Assembly: GCA_021152555.1 (NCBI GenBank)
Contig: JAGKVE010000074.1
Location: forward strand, 1 to 7,495
DNA from: Bacteroidia bacterium
GTDB lineage: Bacteria; Bacteroidota; Bacteroidia; Bacteroidales; Paludibacteraceae
Reading direction: 5' to 3'
DNA: 7,495 nucleotides
Part shown: in pieces, positions 1 through 5,840 of the stretch
How the letters are laid out: the number at the start of each line of letters is the position of its first letter
Position numbering within the stretch: the stretch's first letter is position 1
Translations under genes and position numbers: made by a program
Notes under the pieces: generated by a model
What the model saw: the letters and a program-made list of their open reading frames with translations, nothing else
What the model was told of the DNA's origin: nothing
The model's database searches: none

Positions 1-21
1 CATTCCATCAATCCATCATTC
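1..21. repeat. 8-bp tandem repeat, left copy
   Basis: The first 21 bases are about 2.6 copies of a TCCATCA(A/T) unit ending at the der stop codon. The 17 bases 5-21 recur, exactly inverted, at 5517-5533, so the pair brackets the lptD-slyD-der block and its upstream region. The left copy may continue outside the window. Confidence 0.7.
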
Positions 22-1337
22 TATTTCGCCCTGATAAACAACTGTACCGGTGTGCCGTTGAAGTCCCACCACTCGCGCAGCTTGTTCTCCAAGAACCGTC
101 TGTATGGCTCTTTGACGTACTGCGGCAGGTTGGCGAAGAACACAAAGGTCGGAATCTGCGTGTTCGGCAGCTGGGTACAATACTTGATTTTAATATACTT
201 GCCTTTCCATGCGGGCGGCGGGTAGTTCTCGATGAGCGGCAGGAATTTGTCGTTCAGTTGAGCGGTAGGAATCTTCTTGTTTTTGTTCTCATAGACGTGC
301 AGCGCTGTCTCCACTACCTTGAAAATACGTTGTTTGGTCAGCGCACTCGTAAAAATGATCGGGAAGTCCGTGAACGGCGCAATCCGCTCGCGAATTGCAC
401 TTTCATACGCCTTGATGTCGCTATTCGTCTTACTTTCTACCAAATCCCACTTGTTGATACAGACAACCAAGCCCTTTTTGTTTTTCTGTATCAGCGAGTA
501 TATGTTCAGGTCTTGTGACTCGATGCCGCGTGTCGCGTCAATCATCAGAATGCATACATCGCTGTTCTCTATTGCCCGGATGGAGCGGACTACAGAGTAA
601 TACTCCTGGTCTTCCGTCACTTTCGCTTTCTTGCGGATACCTGCTGTGTCCACCAGGTAAAAATCCTTGCCGAACTTGTTGTACCGTGTGTATATAGAGT
701 CGCGTGTTGTCCCCGGAATATCCGTTACGATGGTCCGGTCCTCGCCGATAAAGGCATTCAGTATGCTTGACTTGCCGGCGTTCGGACGGCCTACGATGGC
801 AAAACGGGGGAGGTCGTCCAATTCCTCGTCGCTGTTATCCTCTTTCCGGAAACGGCTTACTACTTCGTCCAACAGGTCACCGGTACCCAATCCGTTCTCG
901 GCACTCACAATGAACGGTTCGCCAAGACCTAATTTGTAGAACTCGGCTGCGCCGTACTGGTTCTCAAATGTGTCTACTTTGTTGACTGCCAGAATGGTTG
1001 GTTTCTTGGCTTGGCGCAGTAAGTGTGCCACTTCGGTGTCAAACTCCGTCACGCCTTGGTTAACATCAACAACCAGCAGCACAACATCTGCCTCGCGGAT
1101 AGCAAGATCCACTTGGCGGTTGATTTCGCTTTCGAACGTGTCGTCGCTGTTAACGACCCATCCTCCGGTATCAATGACGGAGAACTCACGGCCGCACCAT
1201 TCGGCCTTGCCGTACTGACGGTCGCGCGTTGTACCGGCTGTGTTCATCACTATCGCCCGACGAGTACCTGTCAAGCGGTTGAAAAGGGTCGATTTCCCTA
1301 CATTGGGACGGCCCACTATCGCTACAATATTTGCCAT
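21..1337 (-). CDS. der: Ribosome biogenesis GTPase Der (EngA)
   Basis: Der is a tandem-GTPase cytoplasmic protein needed for 50S ribosomal subunit maturation. The 438-residue product has the full family layout. The first G domain has the P-loop GRPNVGKST at 9-17, TTRD at 36-39, DTGG at 56-59 and NKVD at 119-122. An acidic linker (about 166-176) leads to the second G domain with GRPNAGKSS at 183-191, TTRD at 210-213, DTAG at 230-233 and NKWD at 295-298. The KH-like domain runs from about 350 to the end. Length is normal and no key residue is missing. The ATG start lies directly before the conserved N-terminal strand leading to the first P-loop and has an A-rich leader, as is usual in Bacteroidota. 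It is last of three same-strand genes after lptD and slyD, 122 bp behind slyD. I found no promoter of its own, so co-transcription is plausible but not shown. Confidence 0.98.
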   Translation of the reverse strand: MANIVAIVGRPNVGKSTLFNRLTGTRRAIVMNTAGTTRDRQYGKAEWCGREFSVIDTGGWVVNSDDTFESEINRQVDLAIREADVVLLVVDVNQGVTEFDTEVAHLLRQAKKPTILAVNKVDTFENQYGAAEFYKLGLGEPFIVSAENGLGTGDLLDEVVSRFRKEDNSDEELDDLPRFAIVGRPNAGKSSILNAFIGEDRTIVTDIPGTTRDSIYTRYNKFGKDFYLVDTAGIRKKAKVTEDQEYYSVVRSIRAIENSDVCILMIDATRGIESQDLNIYSLIQKNKKGLVVCINKWDLVESKTNSDIKAYESAIRERIAPFTDFPIIFTSALTKQRIFKVVETALHVYENKNKKIPTAQLNDKFLPLIENYPPPAWKGKYIKIKYCTQLPNTQIPTFVFFANLPQYVKEPYRRFLENKLREWWDFNGTPVQLFIRAK

Positions 1338-1338
1338 A

Positions 1339-1374
1339 GTTTATGTATGTTGTTTTAGTTTGTTTATGTATGTT
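1339..1374. repeat. 13-bp direct repeat in the der leader
   Basis: GTTTATGTATGTT occurs at 1339-1351 and again, identical, at 1362-1374, a period of 23 bp. On the coding (minus) strand this reads AACATACATAAAC twice, the second copy ending two bases before the der ATG. The result is a T- and G-poor, A-rich leader of the kind that favours initiation in Bacteroidota. It may be a duplicated leader segment or simple low complexity. Confidence 0.6.
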
Positions 1375-1459
1375 ACATGTCCAAATCAGACTAACGAGAC
1401 ACTATCGAGAGAGAATCGGGTCGGGAGTGTTTCGGGAGAATGACGGGGGTAAGTTGGGG

Positions 1460-2056
1460 TTATTCGCATCCTCCGCAACTGCCTTCGCCGCAGTCGCCGC
1501 ATCCTTCGCAGCCTTCGCCTTTCTTCTTGCTGCATCCTCCACCGCAGCCTCCACAGCCGTGTTTGGGATTTCGTATGGCTTTGAGTTCGCCTTCCGTCAC
1601 GTCGCGGATTTCTAAAATCTCGCCCTTGAAGTGCAGGTCCTCGCCGGCGTACGGGTGGTTGAGGTCAATGGTCACTTTGTCCTCCGTGATCTCGCAGACT
1701 TGTGCTTTGACAATCTGACCGTCCACCGTGTTCATCGGCACGATTGCACCGACGTACACGCGTTCCTCGTCAAACTCGCCGTCACCGTTGAAGAACATGG
1801 TTTTCGGCAACTCCTGCAATCCTTCCGGGAGATACTCGCCGTAAGCGTCTATGGCTTTGAGCACGAAGTCGAACGCCTCGCCTGCCTCTTTGCCGTCCAT
1901 CGCGGCCTCGAACGCGGGAAGCATCATCCCCTCACCTTGACACCATACTAACGGACGGTGCTCGGTGGCACGTTCCATCATTTCTTCTTTTCCGTCCTCG
2001 CCGGCTATGTATAGCTCGTACGTGGCGCTCACTACTTTTAATTTCTCAATTTTCAT
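1460..2056 (-). CDS. slyD: FKBP-type peptidyl-prolyl cis-trans isomerase, SlyD-like, with Cys-rich tail
   Basis: The 198-residue product is a cytoplasmic SlyD-type prolyl isomerase/chaperone; no signal peptide is present. The split FKBP domain occupies about residues 1-70 and 128-155, interrupted by an insert-in-flap chaperone domain at about 71-127. The family signature around DLNHPYAGEDLHF (131-143) is clear. The C-terminal tail from H167 is almost all Gly, Cys, Lys and Glu and holds eight cysteines (168, 171, 175, 183, 186, 189, 194, 197). In E. coli SlyD the equivalent tail is rich in His and Cys and binds nickel for hydrogenase maturation. Here thiols dominate, so metal binding is likely but the metal is an inference. 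The gene follows lptD by 135 bp and precedes der. Start choice is firm: ATG just before MKIEKLKVVSATY, with an A/T-rich leader. The family assignment is secure; the gene symbol is by family resemblance. Confidence 0.95.
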   Translation of the reverse strand: MKIEKLKVVSATYELYIAGEDGKEEMMERATEHRPLVWCQGEGMMLPAFEAAMDGKEAGEAFDFVLKAIDAYGEYLPEGLQELPKTMFFNGDGEFDEERVYVGAIVPMNTVDGQIVKAQVCEITEDKVTIDLNHPYAGEDLHFKGEILEIRDVTEGELKAIRNPKHGCGGCGGGCSKKKGEGCEGCGDCGEGSCGGCE

Positions 2057-2096
2057 ATCTTTAAATGTTTTATTTATATCTTCTCACTCGGGACGT

Positions 2097-2111
2097 AAAA
2101 ACATCGTTTTT
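2097..2111. other. Short A/T hairpin in the lptD-slyD spacer
   Basis: AAAAAC, a three-base loop and GTTTTT form a perfect six-pair stem in the 135-bp spacer. An imperfect CG pair flanks it on each side. Read on the minus strand, the arm ends in five T after a weak A/U stem, so it is not a convincing intrinsic terminator. It may lower readthrough from lptD or simply be low-complexity sequence. No TAnnTTTG promoter was found in the spacer. Confidence 0.3.
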
Positions 2112-2191
2112 GCGGACCGAAGAGCGAGAACACGGCGAAAATTCATACGAGCGATATAATCGCGAGTCGTATTGAGCCGTAGTTCGCGCGA

Positions 2192-5122
2192 CTACCACCA
2201 GTTCACACGCGCGTTAGTACTCTGGTTGCTGTTCGTGTCGTACTTCAGGTCGCTCAATATAGACGCATTCACGCCGATATGGAAGGTGTAGCTCTTGAAC
2301 GGACCTATCGGGTTAATACTTGCGCTCATGTTCCAGCAGTGCAGGTCACGGCTGATATTGATTGTGCAGGCGGTCATTTTCATTACGTCGAAGTTGTACG
2401 TCATTGACGCGCTTACTTTCCATCCTTTACCGAGTCCTATATTGCCGTTGAGCGTCAGGTAGTTCGAAAATTTCATCTTGTAGTACATCTTCTGGTAGTC
2501 GAACTCGCTGCTGTTGGCGTACGCGAGGGAGTAGTTTATACTGAGACTCCATGGAAACTCTGTTTTTGTGTATCCGTCTTCCACTTCCGCCTCTTTGCCT
2601 TTGCCTAACTTGGCGTTCTTGTCTGTTCCGTCTTCGTTCTTTTCGACGGCACTCAGGTTGGCTGTTCCGTCACCGCCGGTGTCTGATGCCGGACTGTCGC
2701 TCACTTTCTCGCCGCGGCGTTTGGCGGCGGCGTCTTTCCATTTCTTGATGGTCTGGTTGCTGATGGTGTAACTGAAACTCCAGCGCAAACCGTTCCAGTG
2801 GGGGAAACGGCCGTTGTGCCAGTACTGTTTGTTGGTACGCACGGGGTTACCCAAGGCGTTCAGCTCGTACATGTACGGGTCTAACTGCGTGTTCAGGTTC
2901 AGGCTGTAGTTGTTCAGTTTCGGGAACTTGAGGCGGAGGTTCACGTTGAAATTGCTCCAACGCATGGAGTCCGCGGCGAAGTTATAACCTCCGTCAATGC
3001 TGAAGTTATCTATCAGACTGATGACACGGTAAGGCTGTTTGCCCGTGGTGTCTTTGCTGTTCACCACTTTCACTTCAAGGTTGTTCGCCACGCCGAACGA
3101 CAGTGTCGCGGCTGTTCCGCGCGGCGCATTGCCGTAGATACCGTTCTGAAAACGCGAATACACCTGGTGTTGGTACATCGGGTTGCCCGACTCGTCCACT
3201 TTCTGTATCTTACGTCCGCTGATGCTGTCCACTCCGTCATAGATAGGCTGGTCGTAACTGCCATAGTACCCCCAGAACTGACGTTCAAAGTCAGGGTGAT
3301 AGGTTATTGACACGTGAGGGGTCAGCACATGGCGGAATTTCTCCACTTTGCTATTCGGGAACAACCGTTTAAGCGGTGTGTAGAAACCGTATAGTTTCGT
3401 CTGCATGCTCAGTCCGACGTTGAAGTCGAATACGTTGTAGAAACCGTTCGTCGTGTCCATCGCCAGTTCCTGCGACGTGTCGTCCCAATGCCGGTCAATG
3501 CGCTGGAAATACATACGGTCCGTCAGGTTGATTGTCGGAGTGATGTTCAGGTATTTGAATACCGTGAAACTGGCGTTGATAGGCAGCGTGTGACGGATAC
3601 CTGTTTGCCAGTCACGCAGGAAGTTCGAATGTACAAACTGGCTCTCCTTTATGCTGTTTACGCTGATACGGCCGTTCATGGTGTAGCTCAGGCTGATTTT
3701 CTCATACCATTGTTCTTTGCCGCCTACTTTGCCTTTTTTCTTCAGCACAGCCGCCCGTAACTGCTTGAACGGATAGACGCGGCTCATCGTGATGGCCAGC
3801 TCCGGTGCTGTCAGAGAGAGGGTCGAGTCTTTCGTACGCTGTGTCAGGCTCGCCGACGCACTTAGGCTCCAGGGGCTGTCAGGGAAACGCTGCGTGTAGT
3901 TGATGGTACTGCTCTTCGTGTTCTCCGAATACAGGTTCGGGTTGTAGTAACTGTTGATGTTGCTCCGGTTGTAACCGCTCGTCGCGAAATTAACGCTTGC
4001 CGAGAATGTGCTGTACGGGTTGAACTTGGCGTCCTGGGTGTGAGTCCATTGGATCTGGAAGTTCTTGTTCACAGCGTAGTCCGGCATGCCGCGCTCACTT
4101 GTCACGTCGTTACGGTAACTGATATTCAGGTTGCCCGAAAAATGGTAACGCCATACGTATTTCGACTGCGCACGGATTGCCCATGTTCCGCGGGTGTAGA
4201 TGTCACCCGTCAGCTGAAGGTCTATGTAATCGCATATGGCAAAGTAATATCCGCCGTTACTCAGGTAGAGTCCGCGCGTGTAGTCATCGCCGAAACTGGG
4301 CATGATGATACCGCTCGAGTATGTGTTCGTGAACGGGAAGAAACCGAACGGGATAGCTAACGGTAACGGCACGTCGCCAACCACCATGTAGGCGGGGCCG
4401 GTAGCAATATAATCGCCCGGTTTCACTTTCGCTTTCGTCATCTTCAGGTAGAAGTGAGGATGGTCGTGGTTGTCACATGTCGTGTACTGGCCGCCTGCCA
4501 TCATCATCACATCGCCTTCACCTTTCTTCGTCTTGTCGGCAATGATATAGCCTTCGCCCTGCTGGGTCACTACATGACGGATATAACCTTTCTGGGTCTT
4601 GATGTTATAGGTAATCTCGTTCGTCTGGTATTCGTCTTTGCCGTCCTTGAAAACAGGCTTGCCTATCCATTCTCCCTCCAGCGTGTCATATACGCCGCGC
4701 GCGTAAATCTGACTGCTGTCTATGTTCATCCGGATATATTCGGAGGTCAGCTCCATGTTCTCGAATTTCAACTCGCCTTTACCATGGAGGTATGCGTTTC
4801 CGTTTTTCGTCATCACCATCGAGTCTTTCGACTGGTAATGAACGGGCGCCGTCAATCCGCTCTTCTTTTTCGGCTCTTCCATCCTCTCCACCGCCGCACT
4901 GTCCACTGCCGCACTGTCCACTGCCACACTGTCTTGCGGTCCGGCGTTCATCAATCCATCTCTCTCCTTTGAGCGGGTGAAGAGCTCTGCTTGGTCGGAC
5001 GGCCGGTGACCGTCCGTAGAACTCTCCGGTGTGGGGTTATTGGGAGTGTTGGGGTAGGCTTCAACTATTCCCGCACCAAGCAGCAATAAACACAAGATAA
5101 TATGTCGGATGACTCTGTTCAT
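2192..5122 (-). CDS. lptD: Outer-membrane LPS-assembly protein LptD
   Basis: LptD is the outer-membrane barrel that inserts lipopolysaccharide into the outer leaflet, normally with LptE and fed by LptA/LptC. From the ATG at 5122 the product is 976 residues. A signal peptide spans 1-22 (basic start, LCLLLLGAG core, VEA cleavage site). A Pro/Ser/acidic linker holding a DSAAV repeat (64-78) follows, then a periplasmic OstA/jellyroll domain (about 95-265). The remainder is a long alternating aromatic/polar beta-barrel ending NWW, a typical aromatic C-terminal outer-membrane signal. A charged, low-complexity insert at about 793-854 interrupts the barrel and should be a loop. The mature chain has just four cysteines (216, 297, 919, 929); E. 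coli LptD also uses four in disulphides, but the pattern differs. An upstream in-frame ATG at 5197 is rejected because it lies inside the promoter. It heads the likely lptD-slyD-der unit. Confidence 0.93.
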   Translation of the reverse strand: MNRVIRHIILCLLLLGAGIVEAYPNTPNNPTPESSTDGHRPSDQAELFTRSKERDGLMNAGPQDSVAVDSAAVDSAAVERMEEPKKKSGLTAPVHYQSKDSMVMTKNGNAYLHGKGELKFENMELTSEYIRMNIDSSQIYARGVYDTLEGEWIGKPVFKDGKDEYQTNEITYNIKTQKGYIRHVVTQQGEGYIIADKTKKGEGDVMMMAGGQYTTCDNHDHPHFYLKMTKAKVKPGDYIATGPAYMVVGDVPLPLAIPFGFFPFTNTYSSGIIMPSFGDDYTRGLYLSNGGYYFAICDYIDLQLTGDIYTRGTWAIRAQSKYVWRYHFSGNLNISYRNDVTSERGMPDYAVNKNFQIQWTHTQDAKFNPYSTFSASVNFATSGYNRSNINSYYNPNLYSENTKSSTINYTQRFPDSPWSLSASASLTQRTKDSTLSLTAPELAITMSRVYPFKQLRAAVLKKKGKVGGKEQWYEKISLSYTMNGRISVNSIKESQFVHSNFLRDWQTGIRHTLPINASFTVFKYLNITPTINLTDRMYFQRIDRHWDDTSQELAMDTTNGFYNVFDFNVGLSMQTKLYGFYTPLKRLFPNSKVEKFRHVLTPHVSITYHPDFERQFWGYYGSYDQPIYDGVDSISGRKIQKVDESGNPMYQHQVYSRFQNGIYGNAPRGTAATLSFGVANNLEVKVVNSKDTTGKQPYRVISLIDNFSIDGGYNFAADSMRWSNFNVNLRLKFPKLNNYSLNLNTQLDPYMYELNALGNPVRTNKQYWHNGRFPHWNGLRWSFSYTISNQTIKKWKDAAAKRRGEKVSDSPASDTGGDGTANLSAVEKNEDGTDKNAKLGKGKEAEVEDGYTKTEFPWSLSINYSLAYANSSEFDYQKMYYKMKFSNYLTLNGNIGLGKGWKVSASMTYNFDVMKMTACTINISRDLHCWNMSASINPIGPFKSYTFHIGVNASILSDLKYDTNSNQSTNARVNWW
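4891..4935 (-). repeat. Three-copy 15-bp tandem repeat coding DSAAV units in LptD
   Basis: Three 15-bp units (4891-4905, 4906-4920, 4921-4935) differ at only a few positions. They encode successive five-residue DS(A/V)AV units in the linker between the LptD signal peptide and its periplasmic domain. Because the unit is a multiple of three, copy-number change would alter linker length without breaking the frame. Confidence 0.85.
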
Positions 5123-5124
5123 CG

Positions 5125-5166
5125 GTCCTTTGGGACACACAATAATCGGCGTGCTCGCGAGTACGC
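5125..5166 (-). other. lptD 5' leader hairpins
   Basis: Two inverted repeats lie between the predicted transcription start and the lptD ATG. At 5125-5136 GTCC and GGAC enclose a four-base loop and sit three bases before the start codon. At 5149-5166 GCGT/ACGC and CT/AG arms flank CGCG, with one mismatch. Together they could mask the start region. The leader also has AAAGGA just before the ATG, but Bacteroidota rarely rely on Shine-Dalgarno pairing. Confidence 0.35.
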
Positions 5167-5194
5167 GCGCAATACGCCATAATAAAAACGGCTG

Positions 5195-5226
5195 CAAAAG
5201 TACTAAAAAAAAATCAAATACACAAA
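5195..5226 (-). promoter_or_regulatory. Bacteroidota-type promoter of lptD
   Basis: On the minus strand TTTG (5223-5226) is followed after 20 bp by TACTTTTG (5195-5202), a full match to the TTTG / TAnnTTTG pattern of the primary sigma factor in Bacteroides. Transcription should begin near 5189, giving a leader of about 65 nt before the ATG at 5122. The element overlaps the in-frame ATG at 5197 and so excludes it as a start. Confidence 0.8.
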
Positions 5227-5266
5227 TATCTGACGGAAAATTTTTAGTATGCTTGTATTATTGAAA

Positions 5267-5290
5267 CAAAAAAGAGCCATAAAGGCTCCT
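5267..5290 (-). terminator. Intrinsic terminator, minus strand
   Basis: GAGCC (5274-5278) and GGCTC (5284-5288) form a five-pair stem with a five-base loop. Read on the minus strand, the stem is followed at once by a run of six T (complement of 5268-5273). Read on the plus strand it is followed by C and four T, so it could act in both directions, but no plus-strand gene ends here. It lies between two minus-strand promoter-like sequences and would end transcripts from the upstream one before lptD. Confidence 0.7.
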
Positions 5291-5358
5291 TTTCGCACGC
5301 TTTTCAGCGCAAATAGTGAGTGATCTATATAGATGGATTCCTGATAAATTCAAATTCC
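5268..5358 (-). ncRNA. Candidate ~90-nt small RNA or lptD leader RNA
   Basis: This stretch is bounded by a promoter-like element (5363-5370) and an intrinsic terminator (5267-5290), and no open frame in it looks like protein. Inside are a 12-bp perfect palindrome ATCTATATAGAT (5323-5334) and a hairpin CGCT-GAAA-AGCG on the minus strand (5298-5309) with a GAAA tetraloop. The order promoter, two hairpins, terminator hairpin fits a free small RNA. It could also be an attenuated leader, with readthrough feeding lptD. No known RNA family was recognised; the call rests on architecture alone. Confidence 0.4.
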
Positions 5359-5362
5359 GCTG

Positions 5363-5396
5363 CAAAAGTACTGCTTTTTTTGCATAACTGCGCAAG
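5363..5396 (-). promoter_or_regulatory. Second minus-strand promoter-like element
   Basis: TACTTTTG (5363-5370, minus strand) is a full match to the -7 element. It sits in a 14-base block (5359-5372) identical to the block at the lptD promoter (5191-5204). The -33 element is weaker: CTTG (5393-5396) at a 22-bp spacing. Predicted start is near 5357. It points toward lptD with a terminator in between. Confidence 0.5.
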
Positions 5397-5463
5397 CATT
5401 TTATAAAATTTTTATGACAATTTTTCGCTTTTACTTGCTTTTTGCTAAAAAGTCCTTCTTTTT

Positions 5464-5495
5464 TTTGCATATCTCAAAAAAATATACTACCTTTG
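5464..5495 (+). promoter_or_regulatory. Plus-strand Bacteroidota-type promoter
   Basis: TTTG (5464-5467), a 20-bp spacer and TACCTTTG (5488-5495) match the Bacteroides primary promoter pattern fully. Transcription would start near 5501 and run into the decayed acetyltransferase and the genes beyond. The ~125-nt leader contains two sets of short tandem repeats. It is the only clear plus-strand promoter ahead of the antiporter. Confidence 0.75.
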
Positions 5496-5510
5496 CACTC
5501 GATTTTTTGA

Positions 5511-5533
5511 TTGATGGAATGATGGATTGATGG
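5511..5533. repeat. 8-bp tandem repeat, right copy, inverted relative to the left one
   Basis: Nearly three copies of (A/T)TGATGGA (5511-5518, 5519-5526, 5527-5533) lie just after the predicted start of the plus-strand transcript. Bases 5517-5533 are the exact reverse complement of 5-21. Confidence 0.75.
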
Positions 5534-5554
5534 CAACCTCAAACTGTTAATTGT

Positions 5555-5603
5555 GAAACAATCGTGCCCTTGGGCTAAGAAACAATCGTGCCCTTGGGGC
5601 TAA
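5555..5603. repeat. 24/25-bp tandem duplication with GCCC-GGGC hairpins
   Basis: A unit beginning GAAACAATCGTGCCC is present twice (5555-5578 and 5579-5603). The copies are identical except for one extra G in the second. Each contains GCCC and GGGC arms (GGGGC in the second) around a TT or TTG turn. It lies in the untranslated leader before the acetyltransferase remnant. Confidence 0.9.
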
Positions 5604-5628
5604 GAATTGATAAATTAACTGACAGGCA

Positions 5629-5840
5629 ATGACGGAATACGAAAAAAATGATCCATAACCAGCCGTACGACTATACGGATCCGGAGATACAGGCACGCAT
5701 CAAGCAGACTTATTGTCTGTCCCGGCGTAATCATCGGAAACCGCGTCATCGTAGGAGCCGGTTCCGTCGTCACGCATGACATACCCGATGACGTTGTTGT
5801 GGCAGGAAACCCCGCTAAGATAATCAAGAACAACAAGTAG
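5629..5840 (+). pseudogene. Maltose/galactoside-type O-acetyltransferase remnant (frameshift plus internal deletion)
   Basis: Intact enzymes of this family are left-handed beta-helix acetyl-CoA sugar O-acetyltransferases of about 185-200 residues. Here only the two ends remain, in three reading frames. ATG at 5629 gives MTEYEK, then a run of seven A (5642-5648) shifts the frame. The next frame gives MIHNQPYDYTDPEIQARIKQT (5648-5710), which matches the family N-terminus. Directly after, 5712-5837 reads as a 42-residue hexapeptide-repeat C-terminus with VCPGVIIGNRVIVGAGSVV and AGNPAKII, ending in TAG. The active-site middle, roughly 115 codons, is missing. With six A instead of seven the first two parts join in frame, so at least two lesions are present. 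It lies behind a good promoter, so the scar may still be transcribed. Exact sugar specificity cannot be told. Confidence 0.88.

Noticed and set aside
4949..4961. ATCAATCCATCTC inside lptD as another copy of the 8-bp repeat
   Set aside because: Only about ten bases match and they encode ordinary LptD residues, so chance is sufficient.
4454..4972. 172-codon plus-strand frame opposite lptD
   Set aside because: It lies antisense to the well-supported LptD coding sequence, and its composition follows from LptD codon structure.
2192..5197. Longer LptD reading from the ATG at 5197
   Set aside because: The extra 25 residues would begin inside the lptD promoter (5195-5226), upstream of the predicted transcript start. 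They also place the obvious signal peptide in the interior.
5258..5470. 70-codon minus-strand frame upstream of lptD
   Set aside because: It runs through a promoter-like element and an intrinsic terminator, has low-complexity Lys/Arg-rich composition from A/T-rich DNA, and resembles no protein.
5555..5603. The two 24/25-bp units as a CRISPR array
   Set aside because: The copies are directly adjacent with no spacer between them, only two are present, and no cas gene is nearby.
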